From assembly GCA_951812925.1 (NCBI GenBank), contig OX638371.1, positions 111,499,124 through 111,563,123 on the forward strand: a stretch of 64,000 bases of DNA, given 5' to 3'. The DNA comes from Calliopum simillimum. Taxonomy: Eukaryota > Arthropoda > Insecta > Diptera > Lauxaniidae. Numbering within the stretch: the first letter of the stretch is position 1; each line of letters opens with the position of its first letter. The translations under genes and the position numbers were made by a program. Below, piece after piece: positions 34,286-45,959 of this stretch. Under the pieces are notes generated by a model that saw only the letters and a program-made list of their open reading frames with translations, did no database searches and was not told where the DNA came from.

Positions 34286-36395
34286 TAACAAGACAGACAA
34301 GGACAGGTTAGTAGAGGACAACGGAGAGGCAGAGTCATTGGTGTTTTGAGTAAAATTTCACACATCGCTGAGAAAATTTTACACATTTCTGAGTGTCTCG
34401 CTTTCTACACAGCTTTGTGAAATTTCACAGTTCTGTTAAGAGTGTTTAAATTTATGTTCTGTTTTAGGTTCTAAGGGTTTGCTTGTCCAATGTAGTTTTT
34501 TAGCGTAGAAATTTATTGATTTAGTAATTTTTGAACTGTTGGTGGATAAACAAATATACAGGCTGGACAAACGTGGATATTATTTGGATGATCTTATAAA
34601 ATAGGTTATTCCCATTTTTCCATACTTTTCGGTGGAAACAAGTTGAGTAGCGATATGAAAAAGGCAACTTACGGATGGGCCGATCCTAATTCATTGTAGC
34701 ATGGTGTGTTATGTAAGTGTGGAAGAAAATGTGAGAACCATCGAAAATTCCACCTTACATCGGGAAATGGTATAAAAACCTTTGAGAGATAGTATGGAAA
34801 TTAGTTTTTATTCGACTATCTAAGACGACTATTATATTCGTTTTTCAGTTAACGCAAGCAAGACTAACGAAATCTGGCTTATAATGTAATTTGGTTCTTT
34901 CACCATTTTCTTGTGTTGATTTTAAGTGAAATCAAAATATTTCACAATTCCGGCATAGAGAAAAAAATTAAACCTCTCTCATAGAGTTCTTGAGAAAACT
35001 AAAAATAAAATCAAAATACAATTCATTTCCAAAATCGAATTTAAAAATTTTCACTGCTCTTGCTTTACGTGTTATACCTACGAATTTCCAATGTCCTTCA
35101 TCAATTTTCCAACAGATATGTCGAACAACTTGTTACTTTGTTAAAGTCCCTGTTGCATGCATATTTTAAAAATTGAATTCGCCGTAACCATTTCATTTAC
35201 ATAACGTTTGCATTTCAAATTTTCCAGCACTTCGTCTTGAAGGTAACGATAGAACCTGTTGGTTGTTGTGCTGCTGCCAGTAGTGCCATTTCTATTAAAT
35301 TTACCGTTGATTTTCGACGTCTACCTACGTCAAAGAAACTTCGTCAAGTGGATTTAAGCGCTTAATGCAATACCACGTCATCACCACCCCCTCCTCCGTG
35401 CCGTGTCTATATATGTACGTACATATGTTAAGAATGTGTGAAAAAGTTTTTGCATTATTTCGTATAGTAGCGGCGGAAACAAAAACTTATTCTCGCCAGT
35501 TTCATTTCGATTGAACATATCCTTAGACATCCTTAGACAAGAAAAGCAAAGAATAAAAACTTACATAGGAGCACATATATACAACATATGCACTTGCTGC
35601 TTGGTATACATATGTATGTGGAGGCATCTTTGGAAAATAATGCAAATTCATTGTGAAAAACTTTAGGAAATTTCAAATAGTTATAGTACTGCGGAAAGCT
35701 ACATGGTAACGAAATAAAAACTTTTTAAATTGCAAGAAAAGAGTGCATTCAAATTGTTTGCCTTAGAGTTTTGCTGGCGCATGATTTTACAAGTTATTAA
35801 ACTTTGAGCTCTCGCTGATGAAGTAGGCATGATGTTGTACGAAATTTATTCATTAAATTATTGTCATCATCTCCTTAAAGTTCGATTGTGGTGCGTTCAA
35901 AATTACAAATAAATTCAATCTTTGTGCAACGTGCTTAAATTAATACACTTTTATCATAATTTTGGACAATAAGGCATGTATACGAAAAAAAGTAGTCGCA
36001 GTAAACAAATAGTGTCGTGTTAAATAATGTAGTCAAAGCAAATGTAACAGATGTTATCATCTTAGAATTCTTTGTCTTACAATTCTTCATCATTGGTTTT
36101 TTAGAATTTTGAATAGTTTTCAAAATGAGTTCATCGAAAGAAAAACTTTAGTGAACTATTAACTACGGAAAGGAAAGTTGGAAGTGTTCGAAAATAAGGA
36201 ATGAACTCAGAAGAATAAGCAAAAGAGATGTTATGTGCCTATGAAAAAATACTGGACTCGCCATGATGAGATGTGGTTAAAAAAGTGTATATGTCGCCCG
36301 GAAACGTACAGAAAGTAGTTAAGTATTACTGGCATCCAATAGGAATGATAAGCAAAACACAGCTGCTAAAACTCGTTCACGAAAGCTCTACGACC
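34286..36395. other. Spacer, no gene seen
   Basis: No transposon, RNA gene or coding frame I can support. A minor repeat of AAATTTCACA-like words lies near 34350-34435, and ACATATGTATGT-type words near 35410 and 35610. Confidence 0.45.
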
Positions 36396-36398
36396 GTA

Positions 36399-36550
36399 TC
36401 TCAACCAAATAAGCAAACTTTTTCATTTTTTTTAAGATATGCCCTTAAGCTCCAAAAAATGAATTACTTTCTTTTTTTTTTTGGTCAAAAAATAAACTTT
36501 TTATACCCATTTTTTGTCGACTACTTTTTTTGAGAACATACCTTATATTG
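36399..36550 (+). repeat. Repeat shared with 60512-60590
   Basis: TATCTCAACCAAATAAGCAAA, CGACTACTTTTTTTGAG and ACATACCTTATATTGA occur here. The same words in the same order (TATCTCAACCAAATGAGCAAA, CGACTACTTTTTTTCGAG, ACATACCTTAAATACTGA) lie at 60512-60590, just after the DD37E relic. The element this belongs to is not identified. Confidence 0.5.
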
Positions 36551-37131
36551 AAAAATTCATGAAATTGATATTATTTACTGGGAAGTGAATACTCTTTTGT
36601 AAAGCATAATAACTTTAAGAAAAACTCTGTCAAGATTATTGAAAATTTTTCTTATCATCGAACTTCTCGGATTAAAATATGCAAATCTTTCTCTCGCATT
36701 GTTTGATATTCAAGCGAATTGTTAATGCCTTACAGATAGATACGCTCATGCAAAACTTTATACAGCCCTGACTCTTGCGCATGTATGTATGTTCAGAGTA
36801 AATACGCCTCCATTGATACATGGATTGGGATTTCCTCACTTAAAACGCGTGTGATAAATAAAATCATTAATCAAAAGAAAAACTTGTATTGTTAGCAAAA
36901 TGAAATATGGTTAGTAGATGAATTCCATGCAAATCTTCGAAAATAATAAAAAGAAACAAACCATATCATGCAGTCAAATCAGGCGAAGTATGGAGCGCGG
37001 AAACAACAATAAGAAGCTGCTGCTTTTGTTGTTGTTAAGGATTATTTACGCCAACAAGAGACAAGAAGAGATAAAGCAAAACAGAGCAGTTGCTTAAAAT
37101 TCAGTAGAAACTACATAAAAAAACTAAATAG

Positions 37132-37662
37132 TAAGGGTGTTTTCTTTGGCCTTGCTAAGAGTTGTAAATGCCCTACTACACTGTGTGAATAACAAAAATT
37201 TATGTGGAGCTCCAGGAATTCGTAAGACTCTTGAAATCGAAATTACATCTAGAATGCATAGATTTCTGGGCCATCTCCACTGTCAAATCGCTAACCAGAT
37301 GTCTACTATATTTTAGCTCCATAGATAGGTCATACAAAGCCCAAATCACCAACATAAGTCTACCGTCCGCCAATAAAATGGTACTCTCAAGGTAAAAGGT
37401 ACTTCGCGACAAGACGTACTTATAAGCATTAACTTAGATGATCTTGGCTTAGTAAGGTTAGAAGTGCTCTCCAGTAAACAAAGGTTCACAAACACATAAA
37501 GATCATAATTGTTCCATTACTCCCCAGTACCGTCTATACATAGTTGTAACGACTTAGAATATGATGCTAATCAAGAATATCAATGCTTTACCATACCTGC
37601 CACGCCTCTGATGCGTCTTTAACGGATGAATCAAATGTATATATTCCTGTTGTAGGGTATTA
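37132..37662 (+). repeat. Dispersed repeat R1, copy g (diverged)
   Basis: GTAAGGGTGTTTTCTTTGGC and GCCCTACTACACTGTG mark the left end. ATGCTAATCAAGAATATCAA, CCTGCCACGCCTCTGATGCG and TGTTGTAGGGTAT mark the right end. The interior (37200-37550) does not resemble other R1 copies and may be replaced sequence. Confidence 0.5.
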
Positions 37663-37765
37663 AAACACAAATCCCCCAAATCAAAGAAAAAACTTACAAT
37701 CATTGTTTGCCAATGTTGCCAACACCATTTGTCAAAATATTGTAAACAATAAACAAAATGGCAAA

Positions 37766-37790
37766 GTGAGAGAGAGAGAGGAGTAAGAGA
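37766..37790 (+). promoter_or_regulatory. GAGA tract
   Basis: GTGAGAGAGAGAGAGGAGTA offers several overlapping GAGAG sites, the binding word of fly GAGA factor. It lies about 480 bp from a CTCF-like motif (38251). A plain dinucleotide repeat is an equally good explanation. Confidence 0.25.
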
Positions 37791-37799
37791 CCAGAGTAG

Positions 37800-38800
37800 A
37801 AAACTATGCAACACAAAAGCGAGCGAAAAAAAGTGTACGAGTATGTGGGCGGGGGAAAAACCAAAATATTTATTTCTTTGTATGAAGAAAAAAAAAATGA
37901 GAAATTAAAAATATTTTATTGGTAGCGCACCACACTGACGCCAGTTTCGCGCCACACACACACAAACAACTATGACAATTTTTTTCCATTCAATCGGCAA
38001 CACTGGCTTAATATTTCATTTGCGTACTATTTTTAAGTTGGCTGCATTGCGAGTCACAAACAAACAAAAAAGTGCGGCAGGGCAACAGTTCGCTTCAATA
38101 AACAGCAATACCAACAACAATAGCGAAAAGTTGGTAAAAAATGCCGAAATAAAATAAAAATACTTAAAAATACACAAGAAAAAAGTGTCGAGTTAATAAA
38201 TTTAAAGCAACAATGCAATGCAAAAAAATATTGAATGTTGTCGTTTGCAGCCACAAGATGGCGCTAGTGTGGTTGTGACAATGATTTGCATGAACACTAC
38301 ACGCAGCATTGTTGCTGTTGTTATTCCTGTCGTTTCGGTAGCGGAAGTGCAAGAGAAAGCACAATAGTTAGGGGGGGAGAATGTGCTGCAAAGAACATAA
38401 GACATGCCGCATGCAGCACAATCCTTAACTGCAAAGGATTTTAGGATTAAGATAAGCACTTTTTTTTGTTGGAATTTTCAACTACAAGTGACAATTTTCT
38501 CATCACATGAATGAATTGCAAAACACTTTAAAAATAAAAAGTCAGAAATTGACTAGAAAATTTGTGCATAAGGCGCTATCTTATCTGATCGGTCATATAA
38601 TAAGTATGAAAATATTATACGTAGGTATATTTATTTCCTGAAAATTTCAAATATTCTAACTTTTTACAAAAAAAACAAACTGAAATTACTAAATTTTTAA
38701 TAGTTCATTTTATTCCTTTAATCAACAAAAGTAAAAATTAAATATGATTTTTTGAAAATAGCCCAGTGGCAATCCTAAAAATTTATGTTGGAGCGAGATT
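37800..38800. other. Spacer with possible regulatory words
   Basis: Less AT-rich than its surroundings around 37920-38120 and 38240-38420. It contains ACACACACACAAAC near 37954 and the CTCF-like motif at 38251. Short frames on both strands have no domain. Confidence 0.4.
38251..38267 (+). promoter_or_regulatory. CTCF-like motif
   Basis: CCACAAGATGGCGCTAG fits the conserved insect and vertebrate CTCF core (CCANNAGRKGGCGCTA) at essentially all fixed positions. CTCF marks boundaries and loop anchors. A single motif match in 64 kb is suggestive but not proof of binding. Confidence 0.4.
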
Positions 38801-38879
38801 TATAGACATAGTCATAAAAAGGAAAATTAGTTCAACAAGTCTAATGAATTAACCAATAAACAAACAACAATCTTTCGTA

Positions 38880-39260
38880 AAAGAACCATTCTACCGAAGT
38901 AAATTTGACGGGAGAATGACAAAATGTTGCACAAAAAGTAATATCACAATGAAAATAGAAACTAAATAGTTTTAAAAACTGTTGGATATAAACTCATATT
39001 GTTTATTGATAAAGTTATATAAAGATAAAAGAATATATATATTAATGAGGATATTCCTGAAAACGTGTAAAAGCCTCGAAAACCTCGTAGACCCTTAAAT
39101 GATGTCAAATTCAATACGAAATTTAACAGTTTTACGAGTTTACTAGGTTTTCGAGGCTTTTACATGTTTTCAGAAATCCCCTCAATATAAAAAAAAGCTT
39201 ACAGGGAGAATGACATACACTTGTATTCATTAAAAATTTTTTAAACTTTAACTCACTATT
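38880..39260 (+). repeat. Dispersed repeat R2, copy 1
   Basis: GGGAGAATGACAAAATGTTGCA near 38919 and AGGGAGAATGACATACACTTGT near 39204 occur in the same order as GGAGAATGATAAAATGTTGC (61231) and AGAGAATGTCACACACTCGT (61381). A short palindrome (39047-39183) lies between the two blocks in this copy only. No coding capacity is seen. Confidence 0.55.
39047..39183. mobile_element. 137-bp palindromic element
   Basis: Arms of about 42 bp: CTGAAAACGTGTAAAAGCCT with CGAAAACCTCGTA on the left, mirrored by ACTAGGTTTTCGAGG and CTTTTACATGTTTTCAG on the right, with ends GAGG and CCTC. A loop of about 52 bp separates them. It is a tiny MITE-like hairpin within R2. Confidence 0.7.
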
Positions 39261-39504
39261 GAAAAACCAAAACTGTCTGAGCTGAAAAATATTTCCTCCT
39301 TCTTTTCACTTTCAGTGCACTTTTCACGAAACTTTTTAAAAATGTAAAGTTAGAATAAGAAAATTTGAGCGGAGATAGTCTAAAATGAGAAACCAACCTC
39401 TATGTAGGTCAATTGAAAATTGTTTTTTTTTTCAAAGATTTAACACAGAAAAACTAACTGAAATATATATACAAGCAAAGTCGTATTGTTTTTTTTAGAA
39501 AATT

Positions 39505-39775
39505 ACTTTATATGCGGAACGGGCAAATAAAGTGCACTTAGAAGGGAGAATGACTTCTTAACACTTCATGTTATAGTTTCGTAGCAAAATATTTAGAATT
39601 ATTATTTGTGTTTTTCAGCTATTCGTATTGGTTTTTTTTTTTTGAAAATAACGTTATATGCGAAACGGGCACTAAGAAGGGAGAATGACTTCTTAACACT
39701 TTATGTTATAGTTTCGTAACAAAATATTTAGAATTATTATTTGTTTTTTTAAGCTATTCGTATAGAAGCTCTTGC
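39505..39775 (+). repeat. Tandem duplication of about 134 bp
   Basis: AGAAGGGAGAATGACTTCTTAACAC occurs at 39540 and 39674. Both units run from GCGRAACGGGCA through TTATAGTTTCGTARCAAAAT to TTTTTNAGCTATTCGTAT. The GGGAGAATGAC word links them to R2. Confidence 0.8.
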
Positions 39776-41690
39776 TAATTATTTGTATTATTATTAGTTA
39801 AAATATCAAATTTTAAATTTATACTTGGTTTATACCTTGAATGGTACATTTTTCAGAGAACCACCCACATTTTTCTACGTCCACTTCTGAGGACTACAAA
39901 TTAAAGCACACAATTTCAGATAAGTTCATGTACTTTAGCAATTTTTTTCATGTCTTTAAGGCTTTAATGAAAATTTTAGTTATACAAGCAATTTTCAGGT
40001 CCACAATGAACAGGCTGTCAAATTGAATCCACCACTGCAATCGACAGGTGTATTTTAGTCATAATACACTCTATTTACTTACATACATAACTGCGACAGC
40101 TGGAAACTGCATTGTAAGTGCATTATTCGTCCGAGACATATTTTCAAAATAACATGCCTGAGAGCCTTTAAATATGCAACACATTTTTCACATTTCACTT
40201 GATGTCTTAAAATTCACCTTAATTTGACCCAAAATTCATGGTATACAGCAAATGAGTTGGAAAAACGACAAAATACAAAATGATGCCGTAGGTACGTACT
40301 TCACGTTGTACTCAGTACATGGTTTTGTTGTTGGGTTTTGTTCGTTTTTTGGCATTTTGTGCGGTTGGCAGCCATGCAACAGCTGGTAAGTAAACACAAG
40401 TGCGCTTACACATACATACTAACACGCACACATACTTGCGCACGTAAGGCTCTTAAGTCATGTCGCATAATAGATTTACTTGCAATGACATTGTTGCTGT
40501 TGTTGTCCATTTTACTTCATTGCTGCTTCAATGGACGATGGCAATGCAATTTAATGAATTATGCGGATGTGGCCAACATGTTGGGTGACATCAATTAAGT
40601 GCTGATGCATGCGAAATTATCTCGAGGCGTACATTTTCTGTACAGAGTTCCCCCTTTCAATTCTGTGCAGTGCATTTTCGTTCATTCGATGATTCGTTTG
40701 GCATCGTTTGTTCAATTCATCCACTCACTTTATTCACAGCTACTGAAATATGAAGACACAACGTATAATTTTGCTGAGAACTGCGACTTTTTGGCTATTG
40801 AATGCGGTCAAATAAAGTGGAGCTCTGACTGCACTTAAGTGACATGCACTTCTTCCGGTTGCTTTTGGTCAACGCCCGAGTGGTGGATGTGTATCAAGGT
40901 TGTTTATTTTCACTTCAGTTGACATCGCAGCGGACTTTTGAATATTTGAATTGCATCTCAAAAGTCGTAAAATCACTGAGTATGCAGTCATTTAATGAAT
41001 GTTTCATTTGGCTGCATGGTCAACTTTTTAATTAGGCTTAAAAGCAATCTGGCTGGCATACTTTTTTTATTATTTTCATGAGGTATATAAGAATGGACAA
41101 CCCAATTGACATTTATTATTGTGCTTTTTTTAACTTCCTTAATCCATTATTTTCATCAAATGAAAGTACCTGGATTAATATGCCTGCATATTTTTCCGTC
41201 TTATGACGCCAGCATGTCTGGTAAGTTTTTTAGTTTTGCTTTTACTAAACATGCCAACACACATTCAACACATAGACGACATGCAGCAAATGTTTCATGT
41301 GATTTTTTTTTTTAAATGCAACAGCCGCACTTGTTTACATCAAACCAAACGAATGAAAAAAACGCTCGCTCTCATAAATTCAATTCCACTTAAGCGTAAT
41401 GAATGTTACGGATTTTTCATTGAACTGGGATAAACAAGCAACAACAACAACCTCTACTCAATGAACGCATGTTTAAATAATTTTGATATGAAAATAAACA
41501 ACAACTCTTGGTATTTTTGAAGCCTCAACTCCACTTGTGCCATGGTCGCCATAATGTCTGGCCTGTCTGCCAGCCAAAAAGATTCCCCAATATGGGCAGT
41601 GATTGTACAGTGGAGCTAAATGGCTTGGAAAATGTACATATATTGAACATGTAGATCAAGCATGTTAGAGCAAAAATCAGGCGAAAGAAA
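39776..41690. other. Spacer, no gene seen
   Basis: Four open frames of 60-86 codons at 40338-41315 on the plus strand are consecutive in position but share no domain, and their frames are not connected by recognisable splice signals. I see no RNA gene. Confidence 0.4.
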
Positions 41691-41707
41691 AAAAAAGAAA
41701 AAGAACA

Positions 41708-42004
41708 GAAAAGAAAAGAAAAGAAAAGAAAAGAAAAGAAAAGAAAAGAAAAGAAAAGAAAAGAAAAGAAAAGAAAAGAAAAGAAAAGAAAAGAAAAGAA
41801 AAGAAAAGAAAAGAAAAGAAAAGAAAAGAAAAGAAAAGAAAAGAAAAGAAAAGAAAAGAAAAGAAAAGAAAAGAAAAGAAAAGAAAAGAAAAGAAAAGAA
41901 AAGAAAAGAAAAGAAAAGAAAAGAAAAGAAAAGAAAAGAAAAGAAAAGAAAAGAAAAGAAAAGAAAAGAAAAGAAAAGAAAAGAAAAGAAAAGAAAAGAA
42001 AAGA
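41708..42004 (+). repeat. AAAAG pentanucleotide microsatellite
   Basis: About 59 uninterrupted copies of AAAAG (about 295 bp), preceded by an impure A/G-rich ramp from 41685. It generates open frames in both directions (Lys/Arg/Glu on plus, Phe/Ser/Leu on minus) that are artefacts. A second AAAAG array is at 63773. Confidence 0.98.
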
Positions 42005-42189
42005 TTTGTTCCTACTTCTATCCCGATTCTTCAAAATGCTTCTCTAACAACATTTTTCATATGGCTTTTGTTCTACCATGTTCTCTAGATAGTATCGATT
42101 CTCAGACAAAAAAAATATCGCTGTAAGCCCCCCATTTTGAAAGCTTATCGGTTTTGATTTTTAAGAAAAAAAAAATTTTTTTTTATCAC

Positions 42190-42345
42190 ATCTTGAATTC
42201 ATTAAACCAGTTTTTCACAGTTCTATAGGATGGTGCTTCATCGCCATACAAAGATTTAAGTTCATCGATGCACTCTTTTCGCGATAATCCACGTCTAAAG
42301 TTGTGAAAAATGATCGCACGAAAATGTTCGAGTTACTTCCATTTT
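42190..42345 (-). pseudogene. mariner-type transposase fragment, DNA-binding domain
   Basis: On the minus strand a frame reads LEHFRAIIFHNFRRGLSRKE, then CIDELKSLYGDEAPSYRTV, then KNWFNEFK before a stop. This is the N-terminal helix-turn-helix typical of mariner transposases (and of the SETMAR-like HTH_48 domain). The ATG at 42342 is out of frame by one base. The rest of the transposase is absent, so it is a truncated relic. It differs in sequence from the mariner at 3117 and the DD41D element, making it a third mariner lineage in the window. Confidence 0.75.
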
Positions 42346-43280
42346 TTGCCAAATTGATTTTTTCAAGTCACTGTAAACAACACAAATGATGGTCATACGT
42401 CAAAACGTTCTGAGTACGTTTATTCTAAAAAATGTCAAACTTTATTATGGTGTTGCCAGATTTTAGCTTTTGACATTAGTGTTGCCTAGGCCAGAAATTT
42501 ATATAGCAGCCTACGTAGAAGTAATTTATCTGAAATGGTTTTTTCGACCAGTTGCACTCATTATCTCAGTTTTTACTATCCTAAGGTGCCAAGAATACTT
42601 CATTCAATTAAAGCCCATAAAACATTATAAAACTCATCTCTGCAAAGTTTCCTCATGTTGTTGAAATTAAAAAAGGTTTAAGCGAATCTAAAACTTCAGT
42701 ACAAAATATGAAAAACAGGTTGTTCCAAAACGAAAATCAACCCCTAAAACTATGCAATATTCTTTTCTTTTTAACATTTGACATTTCAAACTGTATCCTT
42801 TTCTTCTTCTAGACAATTCTCAGCGTCTAGAGTTCCCGCGTTCCTTGGTTCCTTGGCCTTTTGTCATCTCTTTTAGTGATAAGCAAACCAAGACCAAGAC
42901 TAATTTGATTTTGGTCCGCAGGTTAGTTGAAGGAGTCACTTACCATCTCAACAACTGACAATTAGCAGCTTCAATGGCTCCTATTTTCGGCTACTTCGGC
43001 CACACACTCATTACAAAAAATGGAGCCCAATTTGTTGTGGTTAGTTAATTGCTCTTGGACTTAGGCATTCAGTCTTAGTCTTAGTCATAATTTTGATCTG
43101 GATCTTGGTGTTGATCTTAACCTTAGATTTGAAAAATTGTAAAAAAAAAATTCCGAAGGTGCGTGATACCATTATTTACAGTGAATGATCTACTCAGAAA
43201 GTGTAGCCCAAGAGAAAAAATGTCTAGCGCTTCTGATTCAAGCACTTTAAAAGCGATTGTCCCCATAGAAATTTAGAAGC
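42346..43280. other. Spacer, no gene seen
   Basis: Contains TTGGTTCCTTGG- and CTTAGTCTTAGTC-type short direct repeats near 42842 and 43068. A similar tract of GGTCTTGATCTTG and GTCTTAGTCTTGG recurs near 43970-44010. No domain in the short frames. Confidence 0.4.
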
Positions 43281-43282
43281 AC

Positions 43283-43350
43283 TTGCACAATGATTCCATG
43301 TAAGGCTGCAGTTAAGAACAACATGGGTTCGAACCCAGCCCGGGTGATTT
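43283..43350 (+). repeat. tRNA-like sequence followed by T tract
   Basis: ATGATTCCATGTAAGGCTGC precedes a perfect B-box GGGTTCGAACCCA (43326) and then GCCCGGGTGA and a T10 tract, the form of a Pol III terminator. The opening ATGATTCYATGTAAGGYTGC is repeated at 43496, and GTAAGGCTGCGGTAAGC at 43776. Acceptor and D stems do not close well. A SINE or tRNA-derived repeat is likely. Confidence 0.4.
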
Positions 43351-43587
43351 TTTTTTTTACTTTTTTTTTTATTTTTTTGCTTTATTTTCTTTTTTTATTA
43401 AAATATTTTTTATTCAAATTTTTTAATTCACTTTTCTATTTTCCTTCCTCTTATTTATTTACTTTCGTTTAATTGAATTGAAACTGATTACTCAATGATT
43501 CTATGTAAGGTTGCAGTAAGCATTCGATTGTCAAATTCTGTTTGGACAACATTTGCTTAATATACAAATTTAATACCTCTTCATCGT

Positions 43588-43710
43588 ATCGGGTGATGGT
43601 GTAGCTGTCTAACGAGTTGGTAAATGCAAGTAAAAATAATATGTTTCTATCTATCTACCACACGGGCGGTCGTGGATTCAAATCCTGGTGCTGCCCGTTT
43701 TTTTTTTTTT
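43588..43710 (+). repeat. tRNA-like sequence with internal AT-rich insert
   Basis: CGGGTGATGGTGTAGCTGTC with AACGAGTTGG resembles the 5' half of a tRNA (A-box region). An insert GCAAGTAAAAATAATATGTT with TCTATCTATCTA follows, then GGCGGTCGTGG, a B-box GATTCAAATCC and TGCTGCCCG, which can pair partly with the opening CGGGTG, and then an 18-T tract. The layout and insert match the minus-strand copy at 25649-25745. Confidence 0.4.
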
Positions 43711-44148
43711 TTTCATTTTATTGAAAAAACGCTTACTGTAGCATTACAAATAAGCGCTTCAAAAGGCCTTTTGAAGTAAGGCTGCGGTAAGCTTAACCGT
43801 GCTTACATTCTAGGATATGCAATGCTAAAAAGAAAGAATAGTTCTTGCGGAGCGAAAGCGCTTATTGGTGAAAAATGTGCACTTCAGAAGGGTTTTTGAA
43901 GGAATTCTTTTCCCCTTGGGAGCAGTCTTGGTCTGACTAATCGTCTTGAGTAAGACAAAGACTGCTATGGTCTTGATCTTGAAATTATAACAGTGTCTTA
44001 GTCTTGGTCCTGAAAAATTACCAAAACCAAGACTGATTTTGCTCATCACTAATCTACGTTAGCTGGATCCAACTTTTATTTTCAAATTCTATGATCTCAA
44101 TCAAAATATTTTTAGTTTTAATAATTTCGATTTCGATGGGAGGAGTTT

Positions 44149-44931
44149 TTGCTTATGGTCAAATTTTCTTCAATTCAACAGCGCTGTCCCACTGTATATT
44201 ACAGTGTATCCCGCATAGTTATTGGGAACTTTATATTTTCCCTAAAGTTTCCAGCCGCTTTTGAGCGCTTTGAACTATGCCGTTTATTTTACCTTGTTGA
44301 GGAGGCTTTATTTTGGTTTTTTAACTTTTTGTTTGTTGTTGTTGCAGCACTTTTTCAAAACAATTTTTATATAAAAAATTTTTTCTTTTCCAACGACCAC
44401 CAGCTGGTCATAAGATGCGTAAACAAACGAAGGATTCACTTTGATGTGGCATTTGCTAAATTGGCAGCTGTTGCTGCTATCGCTCTTCACGGGCGGCCCT
44501 TCCCCCCAATTACACCGAGTATTGTAATTGCAGAGAGTGAACATCATACATCAGCATCAGCAACAGCGTCATTGCGTTGGCTGTCAGTTACTCCAAGTGT
44601 GGTCATTCGTCTCGGCATACCTTTGCCTGTATATTCATATACTGTGACTCTGCTAGAGGGGAATTCACGTGTGTGTTGGCATTTTGGTCAATTTCTGCTG
44701 CTGCTGTTGCTGCTGCTGCTACTACTTGGAGCTGTTTGTCGTAGCCTCTGGAAAGTAAAAGATTTTTGCCATAAAGACAAATTGCGCTTTCCCATTGATG
44801 CTGGCAAACGACTGACTGCAGCTGGAAGATGGGAAGAGAGATATTTTAGCAGCATGTCCAGCAAGTTAATTAACAGATTAATCTGGCATGTCTGGATGCC
44901 GGAACATCGGAATATCATTCATCAAGCATGA
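44149..44931 (+). other. 260-codon open frame, probably not a gene
   Basis: The longest non-repetitive open frame in the window. The predicted product has Phe-rich hydrophobic stretches (residues about 40-85) and a run of eleven Leu from CTG repeats (near residue 185), with no recognisable domain. No Kozak-like context (the ATG follows GCTT), no nearby exon and no homologous feature was recognised. An exon cannot be excluded but chance is more likely. Confidence 0.3.
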
Positions 44932-45120
44932 AGTAAAATTAATTGATTCAATTGGAATTGAATGATAGCTATTGAGATTTTGTTGGTCAGATAAGAAATG
45001 TGAATGTGTGGTTATTGGCGTCTTTTGCTGTATAAAACAGTTAAAGGAAATACTTGTACTTAATGCTTTTAACTTATACATAGTGTAAACATTTAGGGAA
45101 CGAGGATTCTGAGAGATAAT

Positions 45121-45959
45121 AGAGGTGGCCTAGGCTAACAAAAAATTTAACATGGTCCCCATTGGGGTCTAAAATGTAAAATGTTATAGTGGAAAATCGA
45201 TTTTCTGACTTCGTTTACAAAAGAGGTTTTCTTGGGTCACCCCAACATTTTGGAAAAAACTTTCTTTCAAAAAACTTTTAGCCAATTGTATGGGCTTTCT
45301 CAGAATTTATTTGGTTTATAAGGTTTTAAAGGATTTCGCAAAAATTTGAACCTTTTACTTTGATATTTGAAATTTTTTTTCCTATTTTTTTGGCTTTGAC
45401 GGCCGTTTTAGTATAAAAAAGGTCCTATTAACATAATTTTTATAAATTTTTTGGAATTCCTTTTAAATTTCCTTTAATATGGTAGACCAGTTATCATACC
45501 CACTTTTTAATTTGAGATCGGAAAAAACGGATTATTATTGACAATTTTTTTTTTTTTTTTGACCTCAATTAAAAAATTTGTGTAAGAAATATACCACTAA
45601 ATTAAAGAAAATTTAACAAAAATTCAAAGAAAAATTATAAAAGGGTATATTAATAAGATCTTTTTTATACTAAAAGGGCCGCCAAAGTCAAAAAATAGGA
45701 AAGAAATTTCAAATATCAAATTTAAAGGTCCACAACTTTGCAAAATCTTTCTAAACACTATATATCAAATACTTTTTTAGAAACTTCATACAATTAACTA
45801 AAAGTTTTTGTACAAAATTTTACTCTAAAAGGCTAGGGTGACCCAAAAAAAATTTTTTTTAAAAGAAGTTAGAAAATCAGTTTTTTTCCCCTATCTCATC
45901 TGGAGTATATTTAAGATTCCACCTTGAGGCCCAATTTTTTGTTAGTCTCGGCCTCCTCT
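45121..45959. mobile_element. 0.84 kb fold-back element
   Basis: AGAGGTGGCCTAGGCTAAC at the left is mirrored by GTTAGTCTCGGCCTCCTCT at the right. Inner blocks pair as well: GGGTCACCCCAACATTTTGG (45234) with CTAGGGTGACCCAAAAA (45833), and TTGGCTTTGACGGCCG (45390) with GGCCGCCAAAGTCAAAAA (45679). The centre is near 45550 in a T tract. No coding capacity; no clear target duplication. Confidence 0.82.

Noticed and set aside
41525..42126. Open frames of 154-169 codons on both strands
   Set aside because: They are translations of the AAAAG microsatellite (Lys/Arg/Glu or Phe/Ser/Leu periodic) and have no independent coding evidence.
44149..44931. 260-codon frame as a membrane protein gene
   Set aside because: Hydrophobic stretches come from T-rich and CTG-repeat DNA; no domain, start context or neighbouring exon. 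Listed only as a low-confidence open frame.
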